Shown piece by piece: positions 27,131-36,547 of a DNA stretch of 64,000 nt. Numbering within the stretch: position 1 is the stretch's first letter; each line of letters opens with the position of its first letter. Location of the stretch: positions 1 to 64,000 of the forward strand of contig CBDIBP010000035.1 of assembly GCA_965276955.1 (NCBI GenBank), in the 5' to 3' direction. The notes beneath the pieces are model-generated. The model was not told the DNA's origin. It ran no database searches and worked only from the letters and a program-made list of their open reading frames with translations. The position numbers and the translations under genes are program-made. Source of the stretch: JABDEZ01 sp965276955 (lineage in GTDB: Bacteria > Bacteroidota > Bacteroidia > Chitinophagales > Chitinophagaceae).

Positions 27131-27326
27131 TTTTTTAGCATTTATATTGCTAATATTCAATCTTTTGTGATTTTACATGACAATATTTGCGGTATTTTAA
27201 CCTTAACTATTTTCATTTTAATAATTATACCTGTTATCTTGTTGTTAAATTACAGCACTGTGACTAATGTTACCTTGTTGTAAAGAATCATCCATCTCTT
27301 TTTTTTAACCACCAAAATTTAACACA

Positions 27327-29653
27327 ATGAACAAAAAGAAAAGTGCGCTATTGCTGTTGATCAGCGCTTGTTTGATTGGAGTTATTTCACTCTACTGGGC
27401 GCCACCGCCCCCCCCCCACCACCACCGCAAAATGACTTTGAGCAAAATCCGCCCATCGTCACCAACATGTGGGTAAGGCAACTGCCAAAGCCTATAGAAG
27501 GCGGCAATATGATAATAAATGTAAAATACCAGGAATTAGAACAAATGTCTTTACAGCTCCCCGTTTATGTTGGCTCTAACACCATCACATTGTATGACGA
27601 CGGAACCCACAATGATTCTGTTGCCGGTGATAGTATTTATACTGGCATATTGAATGAGAACATACAAGATTTTCAAAACACAATAAATAACCTTCAACAA
27701 ACAATAAACCGGCAACCTTATCTATTGTCTTTTACTGGGCATTTAGGTGCATCAATACCTACCAATGTCAGGTTCGACATGAATAGTTTTAGTGGTTTTC
27801 TGTCTGTACCCATCGACCCCATATTTATATCACCTGCCGGTAGAGCTACGAGCGCAGGCTGTACCATAATCAAGCAGAATTCACTTTTCATTACAGACAC
27901 CTTAGTTGTAGAGGACGTAAACAGAACATACAACCAGCTCACCAACCATGGTAACAGGGTAGGTAACTGGACATTCGGAACGTTGATCAAAAACATGGCA
28001 GGGTCTGGGCCAACTCCTAAAGACCTACTTCACTCGTGGTTAAGGAATTTTGTGGTTGATATACCGGTTAACGGACAACTTATTAAGCACAGGCCGAATG
28101 TACTAAGCTTGTTCATTGCACCATGGCTGGTAAAGGCCAGTGGCGCGCCAAGTATTGCTTCTGTAACGCTTGCCAATTGGGATTCTTTATGGAATGCGGC
28201 TAACCAGGATTCATTGCTACAGCGTGCCCCATTCAAACTTACCGCTATAGTTAACCGGCTTGATCTGCGTGGTAACAGCGGATACTCAGGCGGGGTTAGC
28301 AATTCAGGTGAAACACGATTCATATTTACATTGATCGATCCTCACGCGGGTGACGGTCCTTATCCTTTGGGTGTTAATGGCTTGACCAGCGGCAGGCCAC
28401 CACTTCAGATCGGTAGCGAGTTTGGTACAAGTACTGATTTCTATGACTGGAGAGGTATGAATGTCATCTTTGAATATGGCAATACGGAGAACAACCTATG
28501 CGATGTGATCAATTTTGCTAAACAGTGGGTAAAGCTGAGTACCATGACAGTGGGTACCACAGCATATCTCGATTCGCTGGATGCTATAACCAGTACTGTT
28601 ACCAGTGCAGGTGCAGGCGCAGCCACAGGTAAGCCGAACGGCAGCGCTATAAACAGGATCAGGACGAACGAGCGTATCTTTGACACCAGCTCCCCCACAT
28701 CTGTACCTGCATGGGTCTTATCTGACTGGGAATTTCGCCAGTTCGAACTACAACCTGGAAGCGGATCTAGTTTATTTATGCAGGTGCCATTGACCAATAC
28801 GCCAAGAAATTCGGCCAATAGCATAAATAATACTGGTGGAGATATTAATACTTCAGGCCCTATACCAACTATACCGTTTAATACAGTTGACCAGGATAAT
28901 CTTATGAACTGGGCATTTAGCTCACCTGCAGTTATAACGAACATCATGCACGGAAATCAGAGTATACCGGATTCGTTTGGGGGTATCCCTTTGTTGTCGG
29001 GAGGGGCACGCGTTGATTTCGAGTATCTGCATTACCTGGATCTGAACTGGCATTCTACAGCTCCAAATTATGTAGCTTACGCGGCTACGCATCCGGTGCC
29101 AAATACGGCGTCCTACAAGCAATTCAGGCAACAACTATCGTTAGGTACATGCCAGGGTTGCCACAATGGGGAAACTAAGACCATCTTCACAGAAATAGCG
29201 CCATTAGGCTATGGGCAGACCGCTAACTACTGGAATAGCTTCCCTACGCCACCAGACTTTGTAGCGGGTCAAATAGATACAAGATTTGTGAGTAAAGCAA
29301 CTTCAAGTATTTATCCAGCGCCACCTAATCCGGAAAATGTGGTAAGAGTATCTGCATTTTTAACCGGGCGCAATTTTAGAATGCCAGGTGGTTTGCCGGG
29401 GTATTTTGATGATAGCGTAAGCACAGCAGAAGATGCTACCGATAGAACACTAACGGGACTATTCTATGTAAATGCACCTGATAACTATCCGTCCAACGTC
29501 ATAAATATTCCGAACAAGAAATTCGGCTATAATGACCTGGAAAGAAGATCGCAGGACCTCTGTACACTTTCTAATAGCAGTTGTAGTACATTATCTACTC
29601 TTGCATTGTTCTCAATATTGATAGGTGTACCATTACCATTTGGTGGTCACTAA
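27327..29653 (+). CDS. Secreted choice-of-anchor-like CxxCH protein, out of frame at a C10 tract
   Basis: The ATG at 27327 starts a signal or lipoprotein-like peptide (MNKKKSALLLLISACLIG) that runs into a proline tract coded by CCG and a run of ten C at 27408-27417. With ten C the frame goes to a quick stop. The long frame downstream (to 29653) needs one more C, or two fewer, to join it, giving 775 residues with 11 C. The mature part has LYDDGTHNDSVAGDSIYTG (a choice-of-anchor-like repeat), LTAIVNRLDLR and a CQGCH haem-binding motif coded at 29150-29164. There is no ATG near the start of the long frame. Either the gene is phase-variable or the run was misread. Confidence 0.7.
27408..27417 (+). 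repeat. C10 homopolymer (possible slippage switch)
   Basis: Ten consecutive C inside the start of a coding region, between signal peptide and mature protein. It sets the reading frame of the 27327-29653 gene. Confidence 0.8.
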
Positions 29654-29682
29654 TATATTTAATAACACATAAAAAATTTTAT

Positions 29683-30543
29683 ATGAAAAAAAATATAGTT
29701 TTATTCTGCCTTACGGCAATATTGGGGCCAGCCTATATCACGCTGGCACAAGATAATTCTCCCCAGCAAGAGGTACATTGGTTCGAGGCCGATGGCTCAG
29801 TTATATACGATGTAAATGGGTGTGTTCCCGGTTCTGATATTTCATTTTATTCACAGCAAGGCGGTGGCAGAATGCTAAAACAAACTGCTGTAAATGCCAA
29901 CGGCCATGCAAGCGTAATATGGAAGGAAAAAACAGTTCCTGCTTTTGTGATAAATGTACCGGGTGCTAATGCAGCAGGTGCAGCAGGCACTGGTATCATA
30001 TCGTACACAGAGAATAAGGATTTTACCATAAACAGTGAAAGCCTGGATAACGTTGGCGGCAACGTAATCCTAAACTGGAAAGCTGCTGTGTGCCATCCTG
30101 ATAACTTCAGCTTTGATATATTGAAAAGCGTGAATGGAGGAGCATATATGGTCATCCAGACCGTTAAGGCACAAGGTAGTGACATTGATCCATATGCCTT
30201 TACTGACGCCACGCAAACTAATGGCTCGGCTACTTACCAAATAGCTGTAAAAGACAATAGTAACAATATATACTATACAACACACCCATTGTTTACGGAT
30301 GGTGGTAGCGGTGTAAGTATATATCCTACTGTTGCCCATGCTGCTATAAATGTTTGCCTTAACGACGACGTAAGTAACGGCAGTTACAAAATAGTAAACA
30401 TGCAGGGCCAGGTAGTAACTACCGGAGTGCTGAAAAGTACCAGGAATAGTGTGGCTGTAAACCAGTTATCAGCAGGCAATTACCTGCTTGAGGTTTGGAA
30501 CAAAGGCAATAAGACCACTCAAAAATTTGTAAGAGAACAATGA
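29683..30543 (+). CDS. T9SS type A sorting domain protein
   Basis: A 286-residue exported protein with signal peptide (MKKNIVLFCLTAIL...TLAQ). Residues about 110-200 look like an Ig/fibronectin-like domain (VILNWKAAVCHPDNFSFDIL). The last 75 residues are a type IX secretion sorting domain: VSIYPTVAH, YKIVNMQGQVV, LSAGNYLLEV and a basic end (KFVREQ). It follows the C10-tract gene after 29 bases, so the two may be co-transcribed and displayed together. Ligand unknown. Confidence 0.8.
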   Translation: MKKNIVLFCLTAILGPAYITLAQDNSPQQEVHWFEADGSVIYDVNGCVPGSDISFYSQQGGGRMLKQTAVNANGHASVIWKEKTVPAFVINVPGANAAGAAGTGIISYTENKDFTINSESLDNVGGNVILNWKAAVCHPDNFSFDILKSVNGGAYMVIQTVKAQGSDIDPYAFTDATQTNGSATYQIAVKDNSNNIYYTTHPLFTDGGSGVSIYPTVAHAAINVCLNDDVSNGSYKIVNMQGQVVTTGVLKSTRNSVAVNQLSAGNYLLEVWNKGNKTTQKFVREQ

Positions 30544-30573
30544 GATCTATAACAAATATTTGTAAAATGAAAA

Positions 30574-30603
30574 AGAGGGTGTCTAAGTGGACACCCTCTT
30601 TTA
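30574..30603 (+). terminator. Intrinsic terminator
   Basis: A 10-bp stem (AGAGGGTGTC with its complement), 6-nt loop and T-run after the T9SS cargo gene; A-rich on the other side, so it may also serve the convergent kinase gene. Confidence 0.85.
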
Positions 30604-30627
30604 TGCATTAAAAGTATCTTTTTATGG

Positions 30628-32595
30628 TCAAATATCTTCCAGTTTTTGTTGCATAGGCAGCATTATTGTGAATGTAGCACCTATGCCCGGATTGCCAGAA
30701 GCCACGATACTGCCGCCGTGGCGCTCTGTTATTTTTTTGCACAGTGCAAGCCCCAACCCGGTACCTTCATATTTGTCTTTAGAATTGAGCCTGGTAAAGG
30801 TATCGAAGATGCGTTCTGCATATGTGTTCTCAAAGCCTATTCCATTGTCCTGCAAAGTGATACAGGCAAAATTTCTCCCTTGCACCAGGCGCTCGTCTGA
30901 TGTTAGAGTGATGCGTGGTGCCGTCCCTGGGGCCACAAATTTTATAGAGTTGTTGATGAGGTTGTAGAAAAGCTGGTATAGCAAAACAGGCGCACCCTCC
31001 AAAATAGGTAAACTCCTGCTTTTTATCTTCCCACCCGTAGCCTGCAAGGTTACTTCCAGGTCTGTCTCAATACTTTGCAGCACCACATTCAGGTCTACCA
31101 TTTCACGCTCCTGCCGGCTTGCATTGGTGGTAGAGTAAACAAGCACACCATCTATCATGGTGAACATACGGTCGGTAGCAATGTTTATCCTTTCAATATA
31201 ACTGCTCCCGTCCGCATCCAGCCTGCCTGCAAGATTTCGTTCCAGCCTGTCAGTGAATGTTTTTATTTTTCGTACCGGCTCCTTCAGGTCGTGGCTGGCT
31301 ACATGGGCAAACTGTTGCAGGTCCTCATTAGAGCGCTGCAGTTCTTTGGTGCGCTCATTTACCTGTTGTTCCAATGTTTCAGATAGTATCCTGTATCGGG
31401 CTTCGCTTTCTTCTATTCTTTTTCTGGTTGCTACCTGTTCCGTCACATCAATAGCCATATGCAATACGGCTGAACTTTCAGCAGACTCTTCTATAAGGTC
31501 GTATGAAAAATTGAAGTATCGTCGCTCCAGTTTGCCATTTATTAAAAGATCTACAGGTTGTTCGTCCCCCCTAAAGGATACACCCGTTCTTTGCACATTT
31601 ATCACGGTTTGCAAGGCGGGTTGTCCGGCAAGTTCTGGTAATACCGTAAGCATTTTTTTACCCAGCACTTCGTCTGTGGTTGTTTTGTTCATGAATCGCA
31701 ACATCGGTTTGTTCACGCTTTCAATGATCACATCTTCCCCTTTGGTCAGTAAGATGGCTATTGGCGCTTGTTCTATCATGTTACGGAACCGTGCTTCACT
31801 TCTTTGCAGGCTGCTTTCTATCTGTTTGATCTCAGTAATATCGCGGGTGCTTCCTGCAATAGCTATTACTATCCCTGCTTCATTAAATACAGGCGCCATA
31901 ATATAATCGTAATATCGTGAGCCCAGTGTAGCATGTGGGAATGATACCGTGCCCCTTATTGGTTTTTTTGTTGCAGCAACTGTATCTATCTCCCGTTCAT
32001 GCATCAGGGCATGCCATTCTTCATAGCCATTTTCCCGTAAGCCTTTGCCAATGGACTCGGATGCTGATTTCCCCCACATGGCAAGCAAGGCCTCGTTAGC
32101 ATAGGTAAAGCGATATTCCAGGTCAAAAGCATATACCAGGTCGGGTATATTATTTATAATAGAATCATATAGACTCTTTTGCTTCTCAGTGGTTTCCAAT
32201 GCTTCGCTCACAACCATCTCCGTTTGCTTGCGTTCGGTTATATCTTCTGTGGTCACTATAAGCAGTTCACCCTGCTTCACAGCAGTAAAATGGAACCAAT
32301 TATTCACACCGTCAACAGCATACTGGCCCTCAAAATTGGCTGCGTTCCCTGTTTCTGCTACAGCTAAGAACTTGTCCAGTATGCCAGCTTCCTTTATCAT
32401 CGGGAAGACCTCGCTATACTTCTTGCCTTTATAAGCTGTGGCACCTATCAATTTAAGGGTATACGCATTGAGCATCAAAACGGAAAGATCCTCTACCTTA
32501 CCCTGGGTATTGTATATAGAGCTCATGATCGCAATGCCGTTAGTGGCGGAATCAAAAACGGTTTGTAAAAGATCCTTATTTTCTGCTAACTCCAT
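30628..32595 (-). CDS. Triple-PAS soluble sensor histidine kinase
   Basis: A 655-residue kinase with no membrane helix. Three PAS domains lie at about residues 8-125, 135-255 and 262-385, each followed by a TxDITExK-type linker. The dimerisation helix has FAHVASHDLKEPVRKIKTF (about 420-440). The HATPase has NLINNSIKF, DNGIGFENTYAERIFDTF and GTGLGLALCKKI. It is intact, unlike the related kinase at 19886. No response regulator is adjacent. Ligands and targets are unknown; cytoplasmic sensing is expected. Confidence 0.85.
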   Translation of the reverse strand: MELAENKDLLQTVFDSATNGIAIMSSIYNTQGKVEDLSVLMLNAYTLKLIGATAYKGKKYSEVFPMIKEAGILDKFLAVAETGNAANFEGQYAVDGVNNWFHFTAVKQGELLIVTTEDITERKQTEMVVSEALETTEKQKSLYDSIINNIPDLVYAFDLEYRFTYANEALLAMWGKSASESIGKGLRENGYEEWHALMHEREIDTVAATKKPIRGTVSFPHATLGSRYYDYIMAPVFNEAGIVIAIAGSTRDITEIKQIESSLQRSEARFRNMIEQAPIAILLTKGEDVIIESVNKPMLRFMNKTTTDEVLGKKMLTVLPELAGQPALQTVINVQRTGVSFRGDEQPVDLLINGKLERRYFNFSYDLIEESAESSAVLHMAIDVTEQVATRKRIEESEARYRILSETLEQQVNERTKELQRSNEDLQQFAHVASHDLKEPVRKIKTFTDRLERNLAGRLDADGSSYIERINIATDRMFTMIDGVLVYSTTNASRQEREMVDLNVVLQSIETDLEVTLQATGGKIKSRSLPILEGAPVLLYQLFYNLINNSIKFVAPGTAPRITLTSDERLVQGRNFACITLQDNGIGFENTYAERIFDTFTRLNSKDKYEGTGLGLALCKKITERHGGSIVASGNPGIGATFTIMLPMQQKLEDI

Positions 32596-33010
32596 TTCAA
32601 CGATTTAAAATATAAAAATAACGTTCCCCCGTTTGTGTATTTCTAATATCTAAGTTAGAAAAATGGTATCAAAACTATGCCCGATAAATATTAATTGTGA
32701 TCAGTTATACTTTTTGGTCGATCATTGATTTGGTCTGGCATGGTCAAATATTACTCATTTAAACAGTGATTAGAGCATAATTGTTTGGTAAGAACAAAAC
32801 TTAAATAAATATCGTAAGTACAAACAATAAGTGCAAGGAGTAGAGCTTATATCTACCTAATACGGGATGGTGCGCATAAACCTAAGGCGACCTAACAACT
32901 ACCTAAGGACAAATGACATTTGATCAAACAATATGGTTTAAAAAGGAGTGATATGTATGAGAATATTACTGACCGCTGTACGGGTATATCTTACAGACAT
33001 GCGATCACAA
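32596..33010. other. 415-base intergenic stretch
   Basis: Holds the upstream region of the triple-PAS kinase. Two copies of CCTAAGG lie at 32881-32887 and 32902-32908, two helical turns apart, which could be an operator. No convincing gene was seen; a short ATG frame near 32957 runs antisense into the HxlR gene and is rejected. Confidence 0.5.
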
Positions 33011-33376
33011 CTATTTACCGATGATCTTTTTGCGATGTGTAAGGCCCCATATGCGCATTTCATTAATAATGCGTTCAAGGGTATGGCCGTGTGGTGTTAA
33101 TTCATATTTCACTGTAAGTGGCTTTGTTTCAAGCACAGTTTTTGCTACCAATAGATTGGCTTCAAGGTCTTGTAGCTCTTTCGAAAGCATCTTTGAGCCG
33201 ATACCATCAACGATCCTTAGTATTTCCATGAAGTGCAAAGGGCCGCCACAATTAAGAGTGGTAACAATCTGTATTTTCCATTTTCCACTAAGCACGGCGA
33301 TAGTATCTTTAGCTGCTATCAACTCATCGTCTTTGGTACAGGTGTTGTCCAGTATTATCGGTTCTTTCTTTCTCAT
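33011..33376 (-). CDS. HxlR-family winged-helix regulator
   Basis: A 121-residue MarR-like winged helix of the HxlR family. It shows the family core LSGKWKIQIVTTLNCGGPLHFMEILR, then GIGSKMLSKELQDLEANLLV and KYELTPHGHTL. A cysteine at residue 13 (NTCTKDD) is near the N-terminus, as in redox- or aldehyde-sensing HxlR members. It is divergent from the thioredoxin gene with 138 bases between starts, so control of that gene is a reasonable guess. Confidence 0.88.
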   Translation of the reverse strand: MRKKEPIILDNTCTKDDELIAAKDTIAVLSGKWKIQIVTTLNCGGPLHFMEILRIVDGIGSKMLSKELQDLEANLLVAKTVLETKPLTVKYELTPHGHTLERIINEMRIWGLTHRKKIIGK

Positions 33377-33514
33377 GCTGTCAAGGTGCCTACCTTACAA
33401 ATTTATAAGAAACTAATGGCTTCATCGGTTTCCTCTATGAAACTGATTTCTCAAAGGGAACATGTGACCGTAGAGGCGTCACGTTTGGTAATTTCGTTGC
33501 ATAAAATTTATTCT

Positions 33515-33844
33515 ATGTCAACGATCATTACAGATGCAAATTTTAATGCCCAGGTGCTGGGTTCTGATAAAATTTCAATGATAGACTTTTGGGCTACCTG
33601 GTGCCCTCCATGCATAGCGCTTGGCACAACTATGGATGCTCTTGCACAAGACTACGAAGGCAGGATAAATGTAGGGAAAGTGAACGTTGATGAGAACCCC
33701 AATATATCAATAGCTTACGGGGTCACCAACTTGCCCTGCGTTCTCTTTATACAGGATGGTAAGGTAGTAGATAAGCAAGTTGGTATGGCTGCAAAGTCGG
33801 TATACAATAAAAAGATCCAACAATTGTTACCTGCTACAGTTTAA
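33515..33844 (+). CDS. trx: Thioredoxin
   Basis: A 109-residue thioredoxin with the active site WCPPC (ATWCPPCIA), a Pro variant of WCGPC. The cis-proline is in NLPCVLF, with an additional Cys before it in place of the usual T/S-P order. The start at 33515 gives the normal thioredoxin length; longer in-frame starts upstream lack family similarity. It lies opposite the HxlR regulator and ends before a terminator at 33871. It reduces disulfides in the cytoplasm. Confidence 0.88.
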   Translation: MSTIITDANFNAQVLGSDKISMIDFWATWCPPCIALGTTMDALAQDYEGRINVGKVNVDENPNISIAYGVTNLPCVLFIQDGKVVDKQVGMAAKSVYNKKIQQLLPATV

Positions 33845-33870
33845 GCCTAGGTAGCAGCAATTTCTTGTTT

Positions 33871-33900
33871 GAAGCCCTACGTCTTGTAGGGTTTCTTTGT
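33871..33900 (+). terminator. Intrinsic terminator after thioredoxin
   Basis: A 10-bp stem with one G-U pair (GAAGCCCTAC / GTAGGGTTTC), 5-nt loop and a T-rich tail. Confidence 0.75.
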
Positions 33901-34003
33901 TTCATGCGGCATCTTTTCTAATCTTATGTTCAAAAAGTGCTATTCCATCTTAACGTATACAGCGGTGTTGGCGTATTTTTGAATTTTATTTGAAACTTCC
34001 TCT

Positions 34004-34630
34004 ATGCCATGTGCGCACAAATTCCAGAACGAGCTGGACCTTAAAAGACTTGATTTTGAGCCCGATACGCTTATTGTGGGTACATTCAATCCCGCATGGC
34101 CTGCTGAGAACGATGCTGAATGGTTCTATGGAAGGAAGACGAATAATTACTTCTGGGATGTATTGCCGCGTTTATATGGCAAACCATCTCTGATAAACAC
34201 TTCGGCAAGTGAATGGAAGGAATTTTGCCGCAATAAAAAGATAGCATTTACTGATCTTATATGGGCGATAGATGATGCGGAACCAGGCAACCGGGAGCAT
34301 ATTAAAATGCTGACCACCTATGCAGATAAGACCTTAGAATATCGTTTTGAAGACCTGGAGTTCATGAACATTGTGGATATACTACAACGGCAACCCAGCA
34401 TCAGAAATGTATATCTTACAAGGGGGGTAACAGAAGCATTCTGGCGGCACCTTTGGAACCCGGCGATGAAATACTGCAAACTGCGTCAACTTCATGAAAG
34501 GAAATTACTGACCCCGAATCACGAGGCTGCAGACCAGCTTGAGGCCTATAATAACCAGCATCCTGATAATAAGATAGTGCTTTTAGAAGACTATATACTA
34601 ATGCGGTGGAAGCAGGAATGGCATTTTTAA
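34004..34630 (+). CDS. Uracil-DNA glycosylase superfamily-like protein
   Basis: A 208-residue protein. LIVGTFNPAW (about residues 24-33) followed by WFYGRKTNNYFWDVL resembles the GSFP...YYGHPRNxFW motif of hypoxanthine/uracil-DNA glycosylases. FTDLIWAID fits the second motif region. The usual C-terminal HPS-like motif is not evident, so activity is uncertain. A TATTTTTG -7-like element lies at 33974-33981, about 20 bases before the ATG. The gene stands alone and converges on DinB across a terminator. Confidence 0.55.
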   Translation: MPCAHKFQNELDLKRLDFEPDTLIVGTFNPAWPAENDAEWFYGRKTNNYFWDVLPRLYGKPSLINTSASEWKEFCRNKKIAFTDLIWAIDDAEPGNREHIKMLTTYADKTLEYRFEDLEFMNIVDILQRQPSIRNVYLTRGVTEAFWRHLWNPAMKYCKLRQLHERKLLTPNHEAADQLEAYNNQHPDNKIVLLEDYILMRWKQEWHF

Positions 34631-34643
34631 TGTACTTAAACAC

Positions 34644-34670
34644 GTAAAGCCGCTTTTTGTGCGGCTTTAC
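34644..34670. terminator. Bidirectional terminator
   Basis: A perfect 10-bp stem (GTAAAGCCGC and complement) with a 7-nt loop between the convergent UDG-like and DinB genes. Confidence 0.8.
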
Positions 34671-34688
34671 TATATATAATATCCGATA

Positions 34689-35186
34689 TTACATTCCTTT
34701 TTCATCGGCACTTGGGCCATAGCTGCCAGGTATAGGCACATTGAGCAGGCGCAGGAATACCCCCAGTTGTGCCCTATGGTGTATTATCTGGCTGATGGTA
34801 ACACGTATCACATCTTCTTTAGGCCGCACGCTTATTACTTTGTCCCCATACCGCATGGTCCAGTTGGGTTTCAGATCCTCGTCATTTGCGTTTTGCAAGG
34901 CAGCTATACCAGTAGCTAATTTTTGCTCGAAGAAATTCAGCAGTTCTATCTTGTTGTTAAGCACTGGTGGGTCCAGTTCTTTCAGGCTTATATCCAACCC
35001 GTCTGTGTTAAGGGCTATATTTATCCACTCCGGTATCTCGGCTATGTGCGACACTAATGCACGGATGGTCATACTCTTAGGGTGTGGCTGCCAGTCAAAT
35101 TTATCATCAGGCACTACCGATAGCATTTTGCGTGTTTCGTTCGATTCTTGTTCCAGCTGTGTAAGGAACTTTTGTGTCATTTGCAT
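34689..35186 (-). CDS. DinB-family protein
   Basis: About 165 residues from the preferred start at 35186 (MQMTQKFL); a start at 35228 is possible but adds an unlikely leader. The four-helix DinB plan is seen with metal-binding histidines in LVSHIAEIPEW and IIHHRAQLGVFLR. The family includes thiol-transferases and nonenzymatic members. It is followed on the same strand, upstream, by a WYL regulator, 82 bases away, which may control it. Confidence 0.85.
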   Translation of the reverse strand: MQMTQKFLTQLEQESNETRKMLSVVPDDKFDWQPHPKSMTIRALVSHIAEIPEWINIALNTDGLDISLKELDPPVLNNKIELLNFFEQKLATGIAALQNANDEDLKPNWTMRYGDKVISVRPKEDVIRVTISQIIHHRAQLGVFLRLLNVPIPGSYGPSADEKGM

Positions 35187-35268
35187 GTTCTGTTGTTTTT
35201 TTGATGACACAAAGAAATGCACGGCCACTGACAGCCCTATGGCAGTCTGAATTTCGAAAGAAAAAAAA

Positions 35269-35970
35269 TCACATCACATGTGCATTAGTTAGCTGCAGGC
35301 TGGCTATGTGGTCATTGAGAGTTATGTGTTCTTCCTTTTTAAAAGGGATTGTAGTTTCGGTAAGCTTTAGTATATGCACCAGTTTAAAATCTCGATATTC
35401 GTTCCGTACATGGCACCAAGCTATTGTATGCCATGAAAAGAAGTAGAACACTAACCCTATGGGCTCTATTTGTCGTGTGCTGGTAACGCCGTTGTTGTTT
35501 CGGTATTCCAGTTCTACTATATGCTTGTTGGAAATGGCCGATTGTAATGCGGCCAGGTAATCAAAATTGCCTTTGAACTGTTCTGATACCTGTATCTTGA
35601 TACTATCGGTGACACGCTCAAATCTTTCTTTCTCCTTACTGCGGAAAACGGCCTTCACTTTATTGAGTGCTGTAGCATAGTGTGCATGTATCGACCTGTC
35701 TGCCGAGCCGAAAACCATTTTTTCCATCAGCAGCAGCGCATTAGCTTCCTCTGATGTAAAAGATACCGGCGGCAAAAAATAGCCCTGCACCAGGAAGTAC
35801 CCTCTGTTTTGCTCAAAGCTTACAGGTATTCCTTGCTCCGCCAGTGCTTTAATGTCCCGGTAAACCGTACGCACACTTATCCCATACATATCTGCTATCT
35901 GCTCGGCAGCCACATACTTTTTAGATTGCAGCATGGTAGTGATACCAAATAGGCGGTCGATGCGGTTCAT
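35269..35970 (-). CDS. YafY-type HTH-WYL transcriptional regulator
   Basis: A 233-residue regulator. The N-terminal helix-turn-helix has VAAEQIADMYGISVRTVYRDIKALAEQGIPV, matching the HTH_11 plan. The C-terminal WYL domain is at about 135-210 (HIVELEYRNNN...RQIEPIGLVFYFFSWHTIAWC). Such proteins respond to small ligands or nucleic acids and act on neighbouring genes. DinB lies downstream on the same strand, so the pair may be an operon. Confidence 0.88.
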   Translation of the reverse strand: MNRIDRLFGITTMLQSKKYVAAEQIADMYGISVRTVYRDIKALAEQGIPVSFEQNRGYFLVQGYFLPPVSFTSEEANALLLMEKMVFGSADRSIHAHYATALNKVKAVFRSKEKERFERVTDSIKIQVSEQFKGNFDYLAALQSAISNKHIVELEYRNNNGVTSTRQIEPIGLVFYFFSWHTIAWCHVRNEYRDFKLVHILKLTETTIPFKKEEHITLNDHIASLQLTNAHVM

Positions 35971-36190
35971 TATAATTTCAATTTATATGCAAAAGTAATG
36001 CATGGCTAATCTTAGCTTCCTGCATTCATTAATAAAATTACACAATCGGTAAGTCCTGTACATGACCATCGTCATTCCATTAGTTGATCTTGCTTATCTT
36101 TTTAATATCACTGTTTGGGTAATATCTTAATAGAGGTAAGCAGACCAAACTTTCATAGGCTTCTACCCGTTGCCCGCGTGGCGTTGCAGG

Positions 36191-36212
36191 TTATCCACCG
36201 CACTTATCCACA
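36191..36212 (+). promoter_or_regulatory. Two tandem DnaA-box-like sites upstream of nrdBA
   Basis: TTATCCACC at 36191-36199 and TTATCCACA at 36204-36212 are in the same orientation, 13 bases apart, about 56 bases before the cobalamin riboswitch. In E. coli nrdAB expression is controlled by DnaA boxes near its promoter; the parallel is suggestive but the link here is inference. Confidence 0.5.
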
Positions 36213-36267
36213 ACGTGTTGATTACAAAATTCCAGCAGCACAGTAATAGTGCCTACATTCGATTTGT

Positions 36268-36451
36268 TATTAGGTTCATAACAGGAAACAACTTGTAAAT
36301 GATGAAAAGGGAAACCGGTGAAGACCCGGTGCTATCCCCGTAGCTGTGATCCTGACGTAGCGATACTTACGTTCTCAACCTCTACAGCCACTATCAATTT
36401 ACAGATGGGAAGGCGGTTGAAGACCAGGAAAGCCAGAAGACCTGCCTGATA
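36268..36451 (+). promoter_or_regulatory. Cobalamin riboswitch controlling nrdBA
   Basis: Core motifs of the B12 riboswitch occur in order: GGGAAACCGGTG, then CCGGTGCTATCCCCGTAGCTGTGA, then GCCACT, then TGGGAAGGCGG and AGCCAGAAGACCTGCC. A closing stem pairs TATTAGG (36268-36274) with CCTGATA (36445-36451). It ends 96 bases before the nrdB ATG, room for the expression platform. Coenzyme B12 binding is expected to shut off class I reductase when a B12-dependent enzyme can take over. Confidence 0.93.
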
Positions 36452-36547
36452 ATATTTTTAGCTGCCGCTTTCGGAGGAAAAGCACCGGGCTGGGAAACTG
36501 TCGACATACGACTTATTCCTGCCTATATTCTTCCACAAGTAGTATAG

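Larger units (their letters stand above)
26247..27326. other. About 1.1 kb without an intact gene
   Basis: AT-rich. It contains the phosphoketolase remnant at 26581-26830 and a single DnaA-box-like TTATCCACA at 27122-27130. No intact gene was found on either strand in the rest. The last 200 bases presumably hold the promoter of the gene at 27327. Confidence 0.6.

Noticed and set aside
27368..29653. Starting the secreted CxxCH protein at a TTG just before the C tract
   Set aside because: It would lack a signal peptide and ignore the clear ATG plus signal peptide in another frame at 27327.
32957..33100. Small plus-strand frame starting MRILLTAVRVYLTDM
   Set aside because: It is antisense to the HxlR gene, has no recognisable family and could occur by chance.
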